Made by a program: the position numbers and the translations under genes
Notes under the pieces: generated by a model
Told to the model about the DNA's origin: nothing
Database searches by the model: none
Seen by the model: only the letters and a program-made list of their open reading frames with translations
Assembly: GCA_013821665.1 (NCBI GenBank)
Contig: JACDGI010000009.1
Span: forward strand, 1-36,542
Reading direction: 5' to 3'
DNA: 36,542 nucleotides
Source: Anaerolineae bacterium
GTDB taxonomy: Bacteria; Chloroflexota; Anaerolineae; Aggregatilineales; Phototrophicaceae
In this document: positions 18,326-27,675 of the stretch, in pieces
How positions within the stretch are numbered: position 1 is the first letter of the stretch
Layout of the letters: every line of letters begins with the position of its first letter

Positions 18326-19453
18326 ATGGAACATATTTATGTCTCTGGTCCATCGATAACGGAAAAAGAAATTAAGTACGTTACCGATGCTGTGACCAAC
18401 GCTTGGTACGGTAATGCTAACATCTTCAATAAGCGGTTTGAGGAAGCGTTTGCCGCTTATCACGGTATGAAATTTGCGGTCGCACTACCGTCGTGTACTG
18501 CTGCTATTCATTTGGCGCTACTCGCACTTGATGTTCATGAAGGTGATGAAGTCATTGTTCCTGAACTGACGTGGATTGCTTCGTCCGCCCCCATAAGCTA
18601 TGTTGGAGCAACACCCATTTTCGCTGATGTAGATGCGAAAACATGGTGCTTATCCGCGGAGTCCTTCGAGCAGTGCATTACACCGCGCACAAAAGCAGTT
18701 ATCACTGTTGATTTGTACGGCAACATACCTGACATGGATGCCATTCGAACAATTGCAAAACAACACGGGATTGCCATCATTGAAGATGCAGCGGAAGCTG
18801 TGGGAGCAAGTTATAAGGGGTGTAAAGCAGGTAGCTTGGGAGATATAGGCGTTTTTAGTTTTCATGGATCGAAAACTTTAACGACTGGTGAGGGCGGTAT
18901 GCTTATCACCAATGATGACGCACTTTATGAGCGTGTTGTGCTTTATCGTGATCATGGTCGTCGTCCCGGTGACAAAATGTTTTGGAACCATGAGGTTGGC
19001 TATAAATATAAAATGAGCAGCTTGCAAGCCGCACTTGGTCTTGCTCAATTGGAGCGGATTGATGAGCTTGTGGAACGCAAGAGAGAAATATTTTCTCATT
19101 ATGCCGCTCAATTGTCTGGTGTTTCAGGAATTACGCTCAATTATGAAGCATCCGATACCAAAAACGCGTATTGGATGGTCACAGCGATTTTGGACAGCGA
19201 TTTCGGACTCGATAAGGAAATGCTGAGTGTCGCTATGGCAAAGCGGAATATTGACACTCGACCATTCTTTTACCCCTTAAGTTCCATACCAGCTTATTCC
19301 GATACTCCAGAAGCACAAGGGACGATTGATCGCAATCCAGTGAGCTATCGTATAAGTCCTTATGGTATCAACCTACCATGCGGTATGGATATGACTGAGG
19401 AAAAAATCAAATACGTATGTGACTCTCTTAAAGAATGTCTTAATCTGCAATAA
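18326..19453 (+). CDS. DegT/DnrJ/EryC1/StrS-family PLP-dependent sugar aminotransferase
   Basis: ALPSCTAAIHLALLALDVHEGDEVIVPELTWIASSAPISYVGATPIFADVD...IIEDAAEAVGASYKG...FSFHGSKTLTTGEGGML (PLP lysine in HGSK). Confidence 0.92.
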   Translation: MEHIYVSGPSITEKEIKYVTDAVTNAWYGNANIFNKRFEEAFAAYHGMKFAVALPSCTAAIHLALLALDVHEGDEVIVPELTWIASSAPISYVGATPIFADVDAKTWCLSAESFEQCITPRTKAVITVDLYGNIPDMDAIRTIAKQHGIAIIEDAAEAVGASYKGCKAGSLGDIGVFSFHGSKTLTTGEGGMLITNDDALYERVVLYRDHGRRPGDKMFWNHEVGYKYKMSSLQAALGLAQLERIDELVERKREIFSHYAAQLSGVSGITLNYEASDTKNAYWMVTAILDSDFGLDKEMLSVAMAKRNIDTRPFFYPLSSIPAYSDTPEAQGTIDRNPVSYRISPYGINLPCGMDMTEEKIKYVCDSLKECLNLQ

Positions 19454-19462
19454 GGGTGAGGA

Positions 19463-19741
19463 TCAGGCCAGTAGAGCGCCTGAACATAGTTTGGCATCCG
19501 CTCCGACCTCGCCTGTCTGAAATTTGAAGAAGCGGTGGCGTGCTTTGAAGTATCCCATCTGGAGTACACAGTACAACCGAGATTTTTGGCCGCCTAATAC
19601 TTCCAATGCTGCTCGTTCGACGGGCGTCAGTGCAAAATACTGCTCGCGCTCGTCTTGGGTAAAACGAGGCAATCTATACAGGGCCTCAATCTCAGCTTGG
19701 CTGAGAATTTTCAGGTGTTCCTTGTCGTCAGTTTTGGGCAT
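19463..19741 (-). pseudogene. Truncated Tn3-family transposase TnpA, N-terminal (DUF4158-like) fragment
   Basis: ILSQAEIEALYRLPRFTQDEREQYFALTPVERAALEVLGGQKSRLYCVLQMGYFKARHRFFKF matches the TnpA N-terminus; homology ends about 40 bp from the DegT stop codon. Confidence 0.85.
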
Positions 19742-19784
19742 CCCCGTTCCTCTCCTGTTCCAAGTGTCCCTAAAAGTGTACTTC

Positions 19785-19860
19785 TTGAGACATGCCGAAA
19801 TGATGTCTCAATTCATGTCTCGTGCTATATTTCTCGCAAGGTTTAAGACTTTAGGAGACA
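19785..19860. promoter_or_regulatory. res-like resolvase recognition region
   Basis: TTGAGACAT-GCCGAAATG-ATGTCTCAA (19785-19811), further ATGTCTCG (19815-19822) and GAGACA (19855-19860), between divergent tnpA' and tnpR' remnants. Confidence 0.55.
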
Positions 19861-19866
19861 TACAAC

Positions 19867-19968
19867 GTGACATTGATTGGTTATGCACGGGTCAGTTCGG
19901 TGGGTCAAAGTCTGGGGTTAATTGCATATTCCCCCAATAGGGTATATTCAGGATTATTCCAATGTTAA
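19867..19968 (+). pseudogene. Truncated serine resolvase (TnpR) N-terminal fragment
   Basis: GTG start; VTLIGYARVSSVGQSL matches the resolvase N-terminus, then diverges and stops at 19966-19968. Confidence 0.7.
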
Positions 19969-20052
19969 ACAAGGCTCAATCCAGTTCGAGATTGGCAAAT
20001 AAGACAGTTATCAGACTCGCTTTGAGCGACATAATCAAAACATCAGTTGCAG

Positions 20053-20138
20053 ATGTCTCATAAAGTTTTGAGTAATTTGAGAAAAACTGCCAAAAGGCAT
20101 TTTAAGATATGAATTGAGACACGATTTTCGCGTGTCTC
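20053..20138. repeat. Second cluster of TGTCTC/GAGACA repeats (res-like)
   Basis: ATGTCTCA (20053-20060) and GAGACACG-ATTTTCG-CGTGTCTC (20116-20138). Confidence 0.4.
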
Positions 20139-20235
20139 GCCAAGTATGAGCAGCAAAAGTAGGGGAAGTCGCTTCATTATGTAAAATAAGCTACAATGCC
20201 AAATGCGTTGGAAATAACATCGTCGAGTTTGAGTA

Positions 20236-20805
20236 ATGCACGTTTTCATCAGTTATAAACGTGAAGAAGAAGCCTTTGCACGTCGCCTGCATGATGAGGT
20301 CGAAAGCTGGGGCTTCGAGCCTTGGCTCGATGTGCTCAACATTCAACAGGGCGAAGAATGGGATCATGCCATCCATGCAGGCATGAGAGCCGCCGAAATC
20401 GTCATCGGTGTATTGACCCCTGCAAGCCTCACCAGCAAAAACGTTTTGGACGAATGGGGTTATGCCCTTTCAACCGACAAACGATTATTCCTACTTTGGC
20501 TGCAAAATGTACCGGAGCTTGACATTCCTCCACGTTACATCCGTATCCAGAGGATAGATTGTCGCCGCAATCTAGACGACGGTATAGCAATTCTTCAACG
20601 CGCCCTGCAATCTGCCGCCAAGATCGTTCCGGTTCCTGAACCGGTTGACGTTGCCGATACCCTAAATGTCGCACAGAATTCAGTCATTACAGAAGAATTG
20701 CCCCAGCCGGCAAAAGCCGAACCTATCGTCCCAGTTATTGAACCGCTTTCCCCACAAACCAGAACCAACCGCGAACGCATGTTGGAAAAAGTGCAGATTT
20801 TCTGA
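20236..20805 (+). CDS. TIR domain fragment
   Basis: HVFISYKREEEAFARRLHDEVESWGFEPWLDVLNIQQGEEWDHAIHAGMRAAEIVIGVLTPASLTSKNVLDEWGYALS is a TIR domain including a candidate catalytic Glu region (DEWGYAL). Confidence 0.88.
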   Translation: MHVFISYKREEEAFARRLHDEVESWGFEPWLDVLNIQQGEEWDHAIHAGMRAAEIVIGVLTPASLTSKNVLDEWGYALSTDKRLFLLWLQNVPELDIPPRYIRIQRIDCRRNLDDGIAILQRALQSAAKIVPVPEPVDVADTLNVAQNSVITEELPQPAKAEPIVPVIEPLSPQTRTNRERMLEKVQIF

Positions 20806-20853
20806 GTCAAGGGCGTACTGGAGCAGTCCGTTCATGGTGCCGCACTCATTGAG

Positions 20854-23325
20854 TTGGGACTCCAATCGCAGCAGGCTTCGGTGGAGAACCCTTGGGATAC
20901 TGTTTTTCAGAACACCGATTATGGGGACTATCGTTTGCCCACAGGCACCAAAATTGGTGAGGTCTACAAAGATCTAAATGGTGCATTGCTGATCCTCGGC
21001 GATCCCGGTTCTGGCAAAACCACCACCCTGATTGAACTCTGCCGCGATATGATTGAAGTCGCTGAAAATGACGATGCCGAACCCATTCCAGTAATCTTTA
21101 ATCTGTCCTCATGGGCCGACGAACGCAAACCTTTGGCCGGTTGGCTGCAAGACGAACTTGTCACCAAATATCAGGTGCCGCTCAAAGTCGCACAGGATTG
21201 GCTAGAAGCCAACGCGCTCCTACTGCTGCTCGACGGCTTAGATGAGGTTGATAGCCGTTATCGTGATGACTGTGTAAACGCCATCAATGCCTTTCGCTCG
21301 GAGTATGGTTTTACGCGGCTGGTGGTATGCAGCCGCATTGCCGACTATGAGGCACTTACTAATCGCCTCAACTTGAACGGTGCGATTGTCTTACAACCCT
21401 TGGACGACACACAGGTTGACCATTACCTTGCTACCCTTGGCGCGGATATGCAGGGCGTTCGCACAGCCATGTCCGCTGACAGCAGCCTGCGAAAACTGGG
21501 CGATTCACCCCTTATGTTGAGTATCATGACCATAGCATTTCGCGGACTAACCGCCGCTGATTTGCCGCAGTTGGATACAGTTGAAGCCCAGCGCAAACGC
21601 CTCTTTGAATCCTATACCAACCGCATGTTCGAGCGCCGCAAGAGCAACTGGTATTCACCTGAAAAAACCTTACATTATCTCAAGTGGTTGGCAGGCCGCA
21701 TGGTCGAACGCAAGCAGTCGGTCTTTTATATCGAAAACTTACAGGTTGACTGGATTGCCGACGAACGCCGCCGCCGTCTCTACCGGATCGTCGGACGTAC
21801 CAGCTTTGGCGTGCTGGCTGGCGCGGTAGTTGGGGCGTTGGCAGGCCTTGCCACCCTTTTACTGGCCTTTCTCGGCAGCTTCACCATTCGATATTCGACA
21901 CCCGGCAATGTACTGGCTGGAGCATTGCTGTTTATACTCGTACCTGCCGCCATAGGTGGACTGATCTTCGGGACTGCGGGTATTCAAGCTTACGCGCTGG
22001 ATACGCTTCCCGACTCCTTCCAATCCCTAAGCCATTTCATCTGGCGCTTTGCTAATGTGGTCATAGCTGGCACGCTCTTTGGTTTGATCGCTACCGTGTT
22101 AACCTTGCTTACGTTTGCGATCATTGCATTGCTCACAAACACCATGCATCTTTCGGAAAGCGTATTCTATCGGGCAGGCAATAATCAAAGTGTAACGGGC
22201 TTGGCCGCGCTCTTGCTCTATGGTGTGGTCTTTTTCGCAATAGGCGGCGGTTTGGGAGCTTTTACCGGAGCCGTGACCGCGTATATTGCTGCGGTTGTCA
22301 ATATTGTGCAGCCCCGCCGCCAATTGCTACTGGGAGTCATGATATCTGGTCTATTAGGACTGATAATCACTTTAAGTGTAATCGCGATTTGTCTCGCCTC
22401 ATTAAGACTCTTGTATACAGTTCAAAATGATGTCTACTATTCAACCACTAGCCTGCCCGCCCTCATTCTAGCAGGCGCTATCGCGAGCGTTCTACTTGCA
22501 ATTGCGGTCCGTTTTATACCGGCGCGGTTCAAAGCCGCACCCTATATATTGCTCTTGGCTGGGCTATCGGTCTACGGCGCTATGGCGCTCACTTTATCTA
22601 GCCCAATGCAGTTAACCACCGAAACAGGGGTAGTAGGTATCATCCTAACGCTGATCTGCGCAGTGGCAGGTCTTGTAATAGCCCGCATCACCGATAAAGT
22701 TGAAAGTGCCGAGGCTTTACGCTGGAGGTGGAGTTGGCGCTGGTCATTGCTGGGTCTGGCGGGAATGGTAGCACTCGGCTTATTTCAAAGTTTAAGTGTG
22801 CTCAGTTATGCGACCAGTTATACACGAACGCAGGAAGCAAGTTACACCCAACAGTACATTAAGCCTGCTCAAGAAATCGTAAATATCCTTCAACCGCAGC
22901 TCGACCAATTCCGAACACAATGGGAGTCTTACCGCTCGCAATATGCCGATTTTGATGGCATCAGCACTCTAATTACCCGCAAGGTCATTCTCGACTCAAA
23001 AATACGATTTCATGATGGGCATAAAACCGATCCTCAAGCTCCCACGTGGGATGATCTGGATCAATATACGAACTACGCATGGTATGGTCATTTTACTCAA
23101 AAATATGAACTATATACTCAAGCCCCTCAACCCTCTTTTGCGTGGCAAACGGGTTCTTCATATCCTTGGCCAATCGGCCCGAATGAATATCCGGACGTAC
23201 AAAAGCAGCTTCAAGAAGTCGATCAAAAACTCGCTGGCTATAAACTCACAGATGCCCAGATACAAAAATTATCCGACACTCAGTATGCGATTCTTCGCCG
23301 TGATGATCTGATTACACTGACATAA
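20854..23325 (+). CDS. NACHT NTPase plus multi-pass membrane region fragment
   Basis: Walker A LLILGDPGSGKTTTLIELC, Walker B ALLLLLDGLDEVDSRY, VVCSRIADYEAL, then several hydrophobic helices. Confidence 0.88.
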   Translation: MGLQSQQASVENPWDTVFQNTDYGDYRLPTGTKIGEVYKDLNGALLILGDPGSGKTTTLIELCRDMIEVAENDDAEPIPVIFNLSSWADERKPLAGWLQDELVTKYQVPLKVAQDWLEANALLLLLDGLDEVDSRYRDDCVNAINAFRSEYGFTRLVVCSRIADYEALTNRLNLNGAIVLQPLDDTQVDHYLATLGADMQGVRTAMSADSSLRKLGDSPLMLSIMTIAFRGLTAADLPQLDTVEAQRKRLFESYTNRMFERRKSNWYSPEKTLHYLKWLAGRMVERKQSVFYIENLQVDWIADERRRRLYRIVGRTSFGVLAGAVVGALAGLATLLLAFLGSFTIRYSTPGNVLAGALLFILVPAAIGGLIFGTAGIQAYALDTLPDSFQSLSHFIWRFANVVIAGTLFGLIATVLTLLTFAIIALLTNTMHLSESVFYRAGNNQSVTGLAALLLYGVVFFAIGGGLGAFTGAVTAYIAAVVNIVQPRRQLLLGVMISGLLGLIITLSVIAICLASLRLLYTVQNDVYYSTTSLPALILAGAIASVLLAIAVRFIPARFKAAPYILLLAGLSVYGAMALTLSSPMQLTTETGVVGIILTLICAVAGLVIARITDKVESAEALRWRWSWRWSLLGLAGMVALGLFQSLSVLSYATSYTRTQEASYTQQYIKPAQEIVNILQPQLDQFRTQWESYRSQYADFDGISTLITRKVILDSKIRFHDGHKTDPQAPTWDDLDQYTNYAWYGHFTQKYELYTQAPQPSFAWQTGSSYPWPIGPNEYPDVQKQLQEVDQKLAGYKLTDAQIQKLSDTQYAILRRDDLITLT

Positions 23326-23409
23326 ACCACCATCCGCAACGCGCGCGAACGCTACACACAAGATGGCATCCGCGAGAGCTTCGTTCGTGTTATCCGTCTG
23401 ACCCTCGTT

Positions 23410-23904
23410 TTGGGTTTTTCTCTCGTCGTTATCGGCGGCGTAGCAGGCGGCCTCCGCAAAGCCGAAACCGTTGAAATCCGCACCCATCCCAACGAAGGCA
23501 TTCGCAGCACTCTGCGTACTGCTATCCGTGTCATGATCGCCTTTGGTCTGGTTGGTGCATTAGTCGGGGGTCTTATCGGTTGGCTGCTCAGCACTTTGCC
23601 CAATGGGGATTTTGAAGCATCAGCACAGATAAAAAGTGTAATCGTACTCTTCACGCTCATCATTGGTCTCATGAGCGGACTTGGACTCGGCCTAATCATG
23701 GGCGGCAGTGACGCCGTCGTTAAACACTATGTTCTGCGCTTCTTCCTCCAGCGTGCTGGCAGCATCCCCCGCAACTATGCCCGCCTGCTCGACTATGCTG
23801 CCGACCGCATCTTGCTCCGTAAAGTCGGTGGCGGCTATATCTTCATTCATCGCTATCTGCTCGAATACTTTGCAAGTCTTGAACCCAACATCTTTAAAGA
23901 ATAG
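23410..23904 (+). CDS. C-terminal membrane portion of the TIR-NACHT protein
   Basis: Same frame as the upstream fragments; ends YARLLDYAADRILLRKVGGGYIFIHRYLLEYFASL, typical of the C-terminus of membrane NACHT proteins. Confidence 0.65.
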   Translation: MGFSLVVIGGVAGGLRKAETVEIRTHPNEGIRSTLRTAIRVMIAFGLVGALVGGLIGWLLSTLPNGDFEASAQIKSVIVLFTLIIGLMSGLGLGLIMGGSDAVVKHYVLRFFLQRAGSIPRNYARLLDYAADRILLRKVGGGYIFIHRYLLEYFASLEPNIFKE

Positions 23905-24055
23905 AAATGCTAGGCTGTTATGGGTCGTGAACTCAATACATATAATAACCCTCATTTGACCCATCACAAACTTCCGATTAAGCCTGAATAAATTCTGTAA
24001 AGCGGGGTTATCGTGAGTTATTTAGGTCTTGTAAATGAGGCTTATCAGGAGTTAT

Positions 24056-25981
24056 TTAGCTATTCTTTATTTGGTAGCTATGAACCGCACCATCATATAA
24101 AAACAACTGATTATCCTTGCCCCATTCCAAGAGGTAAGGCAGTGTCGCGAACTCATCCATATTCAACAGTGCCTGACCACTCGCCGCATCCATAATAGTT
24201 GTGTGGTCAACCGTTGGATTACTCACCGCCAATAGATTACCGCCCCTATTTATATCGAACCAGATGAGTGGCGCGGGATTGATCGGTTCAATCGGCCCAC
24301 TTGCTGCAACAGCATCCGCTTCGGCGTCATTCAGATGCCATCGCCATAACATGCCCGCACCCGTAAAACCAATTAACCCTGAGCTGTCAGCTAACCATCG
24401 GAAAGTCTCATCAGGCTCCAGTCGGAAGGACCCCATATACGGTAGCTTGACGGTTATCGTGACATCTTTTTGCACATCCCACACGTCGATCTGAGCCCGC
24501 GTCACTTCCACGTCTTCACTCGGTCGATTGTACTTGTAAAATGCAATCCGCTTCCCATCCGGACTCCACAGAACGTCTATCAAACCTTCAACATCGTGGG
24601 TGGTTGTCGACACCTCCCCTGTTTTTGCATCCACAAAGCGCACGGGTACCTTATCTAACCCTGTGTAGCGGGACATCACCGCCAGTTTGCCATCCGGCGA
24701 CCAGCTAAAGCGGTCTACATCTTCCACCTCAATCGGTACTTGGTCAGCATCCTTTTGTATCTGCCAGATGACCAGAGTTGAGCCGCTGAAAGCCAATTGC
24801 TCTCCGGATGGACTCCAACCCAATTGGCTGCCCTCGAGTGGACGCGGCAGGTTCAAGGTTTTTTCGAGGTTGCCAGTTACCGTATCAACCACTAAAACGT
24901 CATAGCTATTTTTATAATAGAGCGCGATCAACTTCCCATCGGGGCTGACCGCCATAGCCTTCAAATATTCTGTAAAAGCCTTGCTTTCACCCACGACGGA
25001 ATACTGCACTATATTCCAAACCTCCAGATGATGTTCGCGGTCAAGTATCGCTAATTGATCGCCGTGCCATGCCAGATGTTCGATCAGATCAAAATACGGC
25101 GCATTGTTGGCAGAGTACAATATCGTTATTTGATCCGTCGCGATATTCCAGATTTTGATGCTGCCGTCGACAAGTGCACCCGCTATTTGGTTACTATCAT
25201 CATTCCATGCAATCTCCCGTGCAAAATGGGCATCAAACGAGCCTTTGACGCGCTCAAAAGTGTCGGTCTGCCATATATTTAACGGCACGTCACCCAAAAG
25301 GGTAACAGCCAATTTGTGACCATCGTGGCTCCAAACCACAGCATGGATATTGGCTGTATCCGCAGTAAATTCTTTTATCGGTTTGTGCGTCGTCATATCT
25401 TGAATCACGATTTCGCCGTTAGCCAACCCGATTGCCAAAAGATTGCCATCCGGGTTCCAGCTTAAAGTGACCACATTCGCGGAATATGTACCCACCACCT
25501 CGGTTTGTTTTCCGCTGTGGCTGTCCCATAATATGACCCTATTTTGCTTTCCCTCCAGATCGGAAAGCGCCAGCACATCACCTTTCGGTTGCCATGCCAT
25601 AACAAGCGCACCAATATACGGCGATGACACCTTGACTTCCCCTGTTTTCACATCGATGACACGAAAAATAGCATCGCCGTTCAAGGTAGCAATCCGCGTG
25701 CCATCCTGGTTGCTTCTGACGCCTTGTGCAACAGCAATGCCTTGATCTAACCGAATCAGAGGTTGTTTGAAGGTGGCATCGGTTAACCACAAACCCGTAT
25801 TGGTTGCCAGAATGAGATTTTGGCCGACCCAATCAAAGTCATAGATGGTCCCTTGCCCGAACTGCCACAACGTTTCAGCCTCAAGCGTGGATTGGTTTTG
25901 CGCATGGGGGTGCGTTACTAAGTTGAGGCTAACTAAGCTCAGTAGCAGTGCAACGAGGCTGGATAATCGCCAATTACTCAT
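24056..25981 (-). CDS. Secreted WD40-repeat beta-propeller protein
   Basis: Signal peptide SLVALLLSLVSLNLVTHPHA; repeated WSPDGKxLA...V(I)xxWD/W motifs through 641 aa. Confidence 0.85.
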   Translation of the reverse strand: MSNWRLSSLVALLLSLVSLNLVTHPHAQNQSTLEAETLWQFGQGTIYDFDWVGQNLILATNTGLWLTDATFKQPLIRLDQGIAVAQGVRSNQDGTRIATLNGDAIFRVIDVKTGEVKVSSPYIGALVMAWQPKGDVLALSDLEGKQNRVILWDSHSGKQTEVVGTYSANVVTLSWNPDGNLLAIGLANGEIVIQDMTTHKPIKEFTADTANIHAVVWSHDGHKLAVTLLGDVPLNIWQTDTFERVKGSFDAHFAREIAWNDDSNQIAGALVDGSIKIWNIATDQITILYSANNAPYFDLIEHLAWHGDQLAILDREHHLEVWNIVQYSVVGESKAFTEYLKAMAVSPDGKLIALYYKNSYDVLVVDTVTGNLEKTLNLPRPLEGSQLGWSPSGEQLAFSGSTLVIWQIQKDADQVPIEVEDVDRFSWSPDGKLAVMSRYTGLDKVPVRFVDAKTGEVSTTTHDVEGLIDVLWSPDGKRIAFYKYNRPSEDVEVTRAQIDVWDVQKDVTITVKLPYMGSFRLEPDETFRWLADSSGLIGFTGAGMLWRWHLNDAEADAVAASGPIEPINPAPLIWFDINRGGNLLAVSNPTVDHTTIMDAASGQALLNMDEFATLPYLLEWGKDNQLFLYDGAVHSYQIKNS

Positions 25982-26341
25982 CAGTTCACACTCAAATCAT
26001 GTGGTGACGTACGGTGGATACTTCTTAGTGGAATCATACTTAGCTTACTATACGATAATGTTAATTTATCTGCGGCTACTCCCCGACTGCTCTATGCTTT
26101 TTAGGGTCAGCATATTTACCTTCGCTCACAAGGGACAGTGTAAACAATTTCAAACCATAAATCTTTATATGCCTCGTATAGCTCACAAACGATCCTCGAA
26201 AAGCCTATGGTGCGCGATGAAATGAGTTCATAACAATCTCACTAAATAAATAATTTGCAAGAAAAACGTTCATTATTTTCCATCATAAATTGCAAGAGAA
26301 CGGTATGTGTCAAGGACATTGAAACAACTTCGTGAAAAAGA

Positions 26342-27325
26342 TTAAGGAAGATTCTCCAGGTGCTTGGGCGGGTTGATGTAGACCGCCGTCGGAGCGCGTT
26401 TGACTACAGGTAGACCTCGGATAAAGCGTTCTGGTTGCGCCGCAAATGCCGCCGCCATAACGCTCTGCCGGTGCTGTTGAATGGCATCCGCCGCACCAAA
26501 ATGAACGCTCACGGGAGTCATCAGGTTCAATCCCGAATGGTAGTGTTCATCGTTATAATAGGCGAAGAATAGCCGCGCCCACGTCCGGGCTTCGTCAATG
26601 GAGGCGAAACGGTCAGGATAATCGGGGCGATATTTCATGGTCTTGAACTGCGCCTCGCTGAATGGGTTGTCGTCGGAGATGTGCGGGCGGCTGTGGCTTT
26701 TAGTAATGCCCAGATCGACTAATAGTTGGCTCAGTGGCTTGCCTTTCATCGGACTGCCGTTGTCGGCGTGCAGCGTGAGTTGGTCAGGCTGAATCCCCTG
26801 TTTACGAGCCGTTTCAGCAATCAGATGTTTTGCTAGATGGCTGCTTTCTTCCTCAGCGATCATCCAGCCGACCACATAGCGGCTGAAAATATCCAGCACG
26901 GTGTAGAGCGGGTACTTTTCCAATTTGCGCGCTCCCCGCAGCCAGGTGATGTCCCATGACCAGACTTGGTTGGGAGCTTGTGCCAGCAGTTCCGGCTTCT
27001 GGTAGGCGGGGTGACGACGGATGAGGCGACGTTCGTAGACCTCCCCATGCGCTGCCAGAATACGATACATGGTGCGCCAATGGCACAGGTAGTGACCTTC
27101 ATCTAACAAGGCGGCATAGACCTGCCGCGGCGCTTTGTCCATGAAGCGCTGGCTGTTGAGCATATCGCGCACGTGTATCCGTTCCTCAGGCGATAAGGCA
27201 TGAGCAGGGATTGGACGCGGCACGGGTTCCGCTTTGGGTTGACGTTCGCGGTAAATCCGACTGCGCGGCATATTCAGCACGGCACAGGCACGCTTCACTC
27301 CGATTCGGCTAGCAAGTTCGCTCAC
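26342..27325 (-). CDS. IS3-family transposase OrfB (DDE integrase core)
   Basis: NQVWSWDITWLRGARK...YPLYTVLDIFSRYVVGWMI...LHADNGSPMKG...SRPHISDDNPFSEAQFKTMKY rve/DDE motifs. Confidence 0.93.
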   Translation of the reverse strand: MSELASRIGVKRACAVLNMPRSRIYRERQPKAEPVPRPIPAHALSPEERIHVRDMLNSQRFMDKAPRQVYAALLDEGHYLCHWRTMYRILAAHGEVYERRLIRRHPAYQKPELLAQAPNQVWSWDITWLRGARKLEKYPLYTVLDIFSRYVVGWMIAEEESSHLAKHLIAETARKQGIQPDQLTLHADNGSPMKGKPLSQLLVDLGITKSHSRPHISDDNPFSEAQFKTMKYRPDYPDRFASIDEARTWARLFFAYYNDEHYHSGLNLMTPVSVHFGAADAIQQHRQSVMAAAFAAQPERFIRGLPVVKRAPTAVYINPPKHLENLP

Positions 27326-27675
27326 GATTGCTCTTCCTCCAGCAGGCGTGCTAACTTTTTTTGGGCATCAATGATGAGTGCCGCTCGTTCTAACTCGCGC
27401 TTCAGTCGGGCATTCTCCGCTTCCAGACGGCGCATCTCGGCACGATTGGGGTTCGCTACCGGGCCACGTTTCTTGTCCAGCTTGCCTTCAGCGGCGGCGC
27501 TGCGCCACTTACCAATCTGGGCGTAGGTCAAGCCCTCGCGTCGCAGCAGTGATCCTAGTTCGCCATGCTGACACTGCTCGGCTTCGGTCACGATCCGCTG
27601 TTTGTACTCCCCTGTGAAGCGCCGACGTTCCGGCTTCGGCTCTACTTCTGGATTCCACTTGGATGATTCTGACAT
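27322..27675 (-). CDS. IS3-family transposase OrfA (HTH)
   Basis: RRRFTGEYKQRIVTEAEQC...GSLLRREGLTYAQIGKWR...EMRRLEAENARLKRELERAALIIDAQKKLA HTH plus leucine zipper. Confidence 0.9.
   Translation of the reverse strand: MSESSKWNPEVEPKPERRRFTGEYKQRIVTEAEQCQHGELGSLLRREGLTYAQIGKWRSAAAEGKLDKKRGPVANPNRAEMRRLEAENARLKRELERAALIIDAQKKLARLLEEEQS

Larger units (their letters stand above)
20236..23904 (+). pseudogene. TIR-NACHT-transmembrane protein: one 1222-codon frame interrupted by two in-frame stops
   Basis: ORFs 20236-20805, 20854-23325 and 23410-23904 share the same frame. Only TGA (20803-20805) and TAA (23323-23325) separate them, and homologous-looking sequence continues directly through both stops. 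Confidence 0.75.

Noticed and set aside
20803-20805. TGA as selenocysteine or reassigned Trp codon
   Set aside because: The second interruption is TAA and no SECIS-like structure was recognised. Other genes in the window end in TGA (e.g. the PhyH-like gene at 15192, the IS3 orfA), so general reassignment is unlikely.
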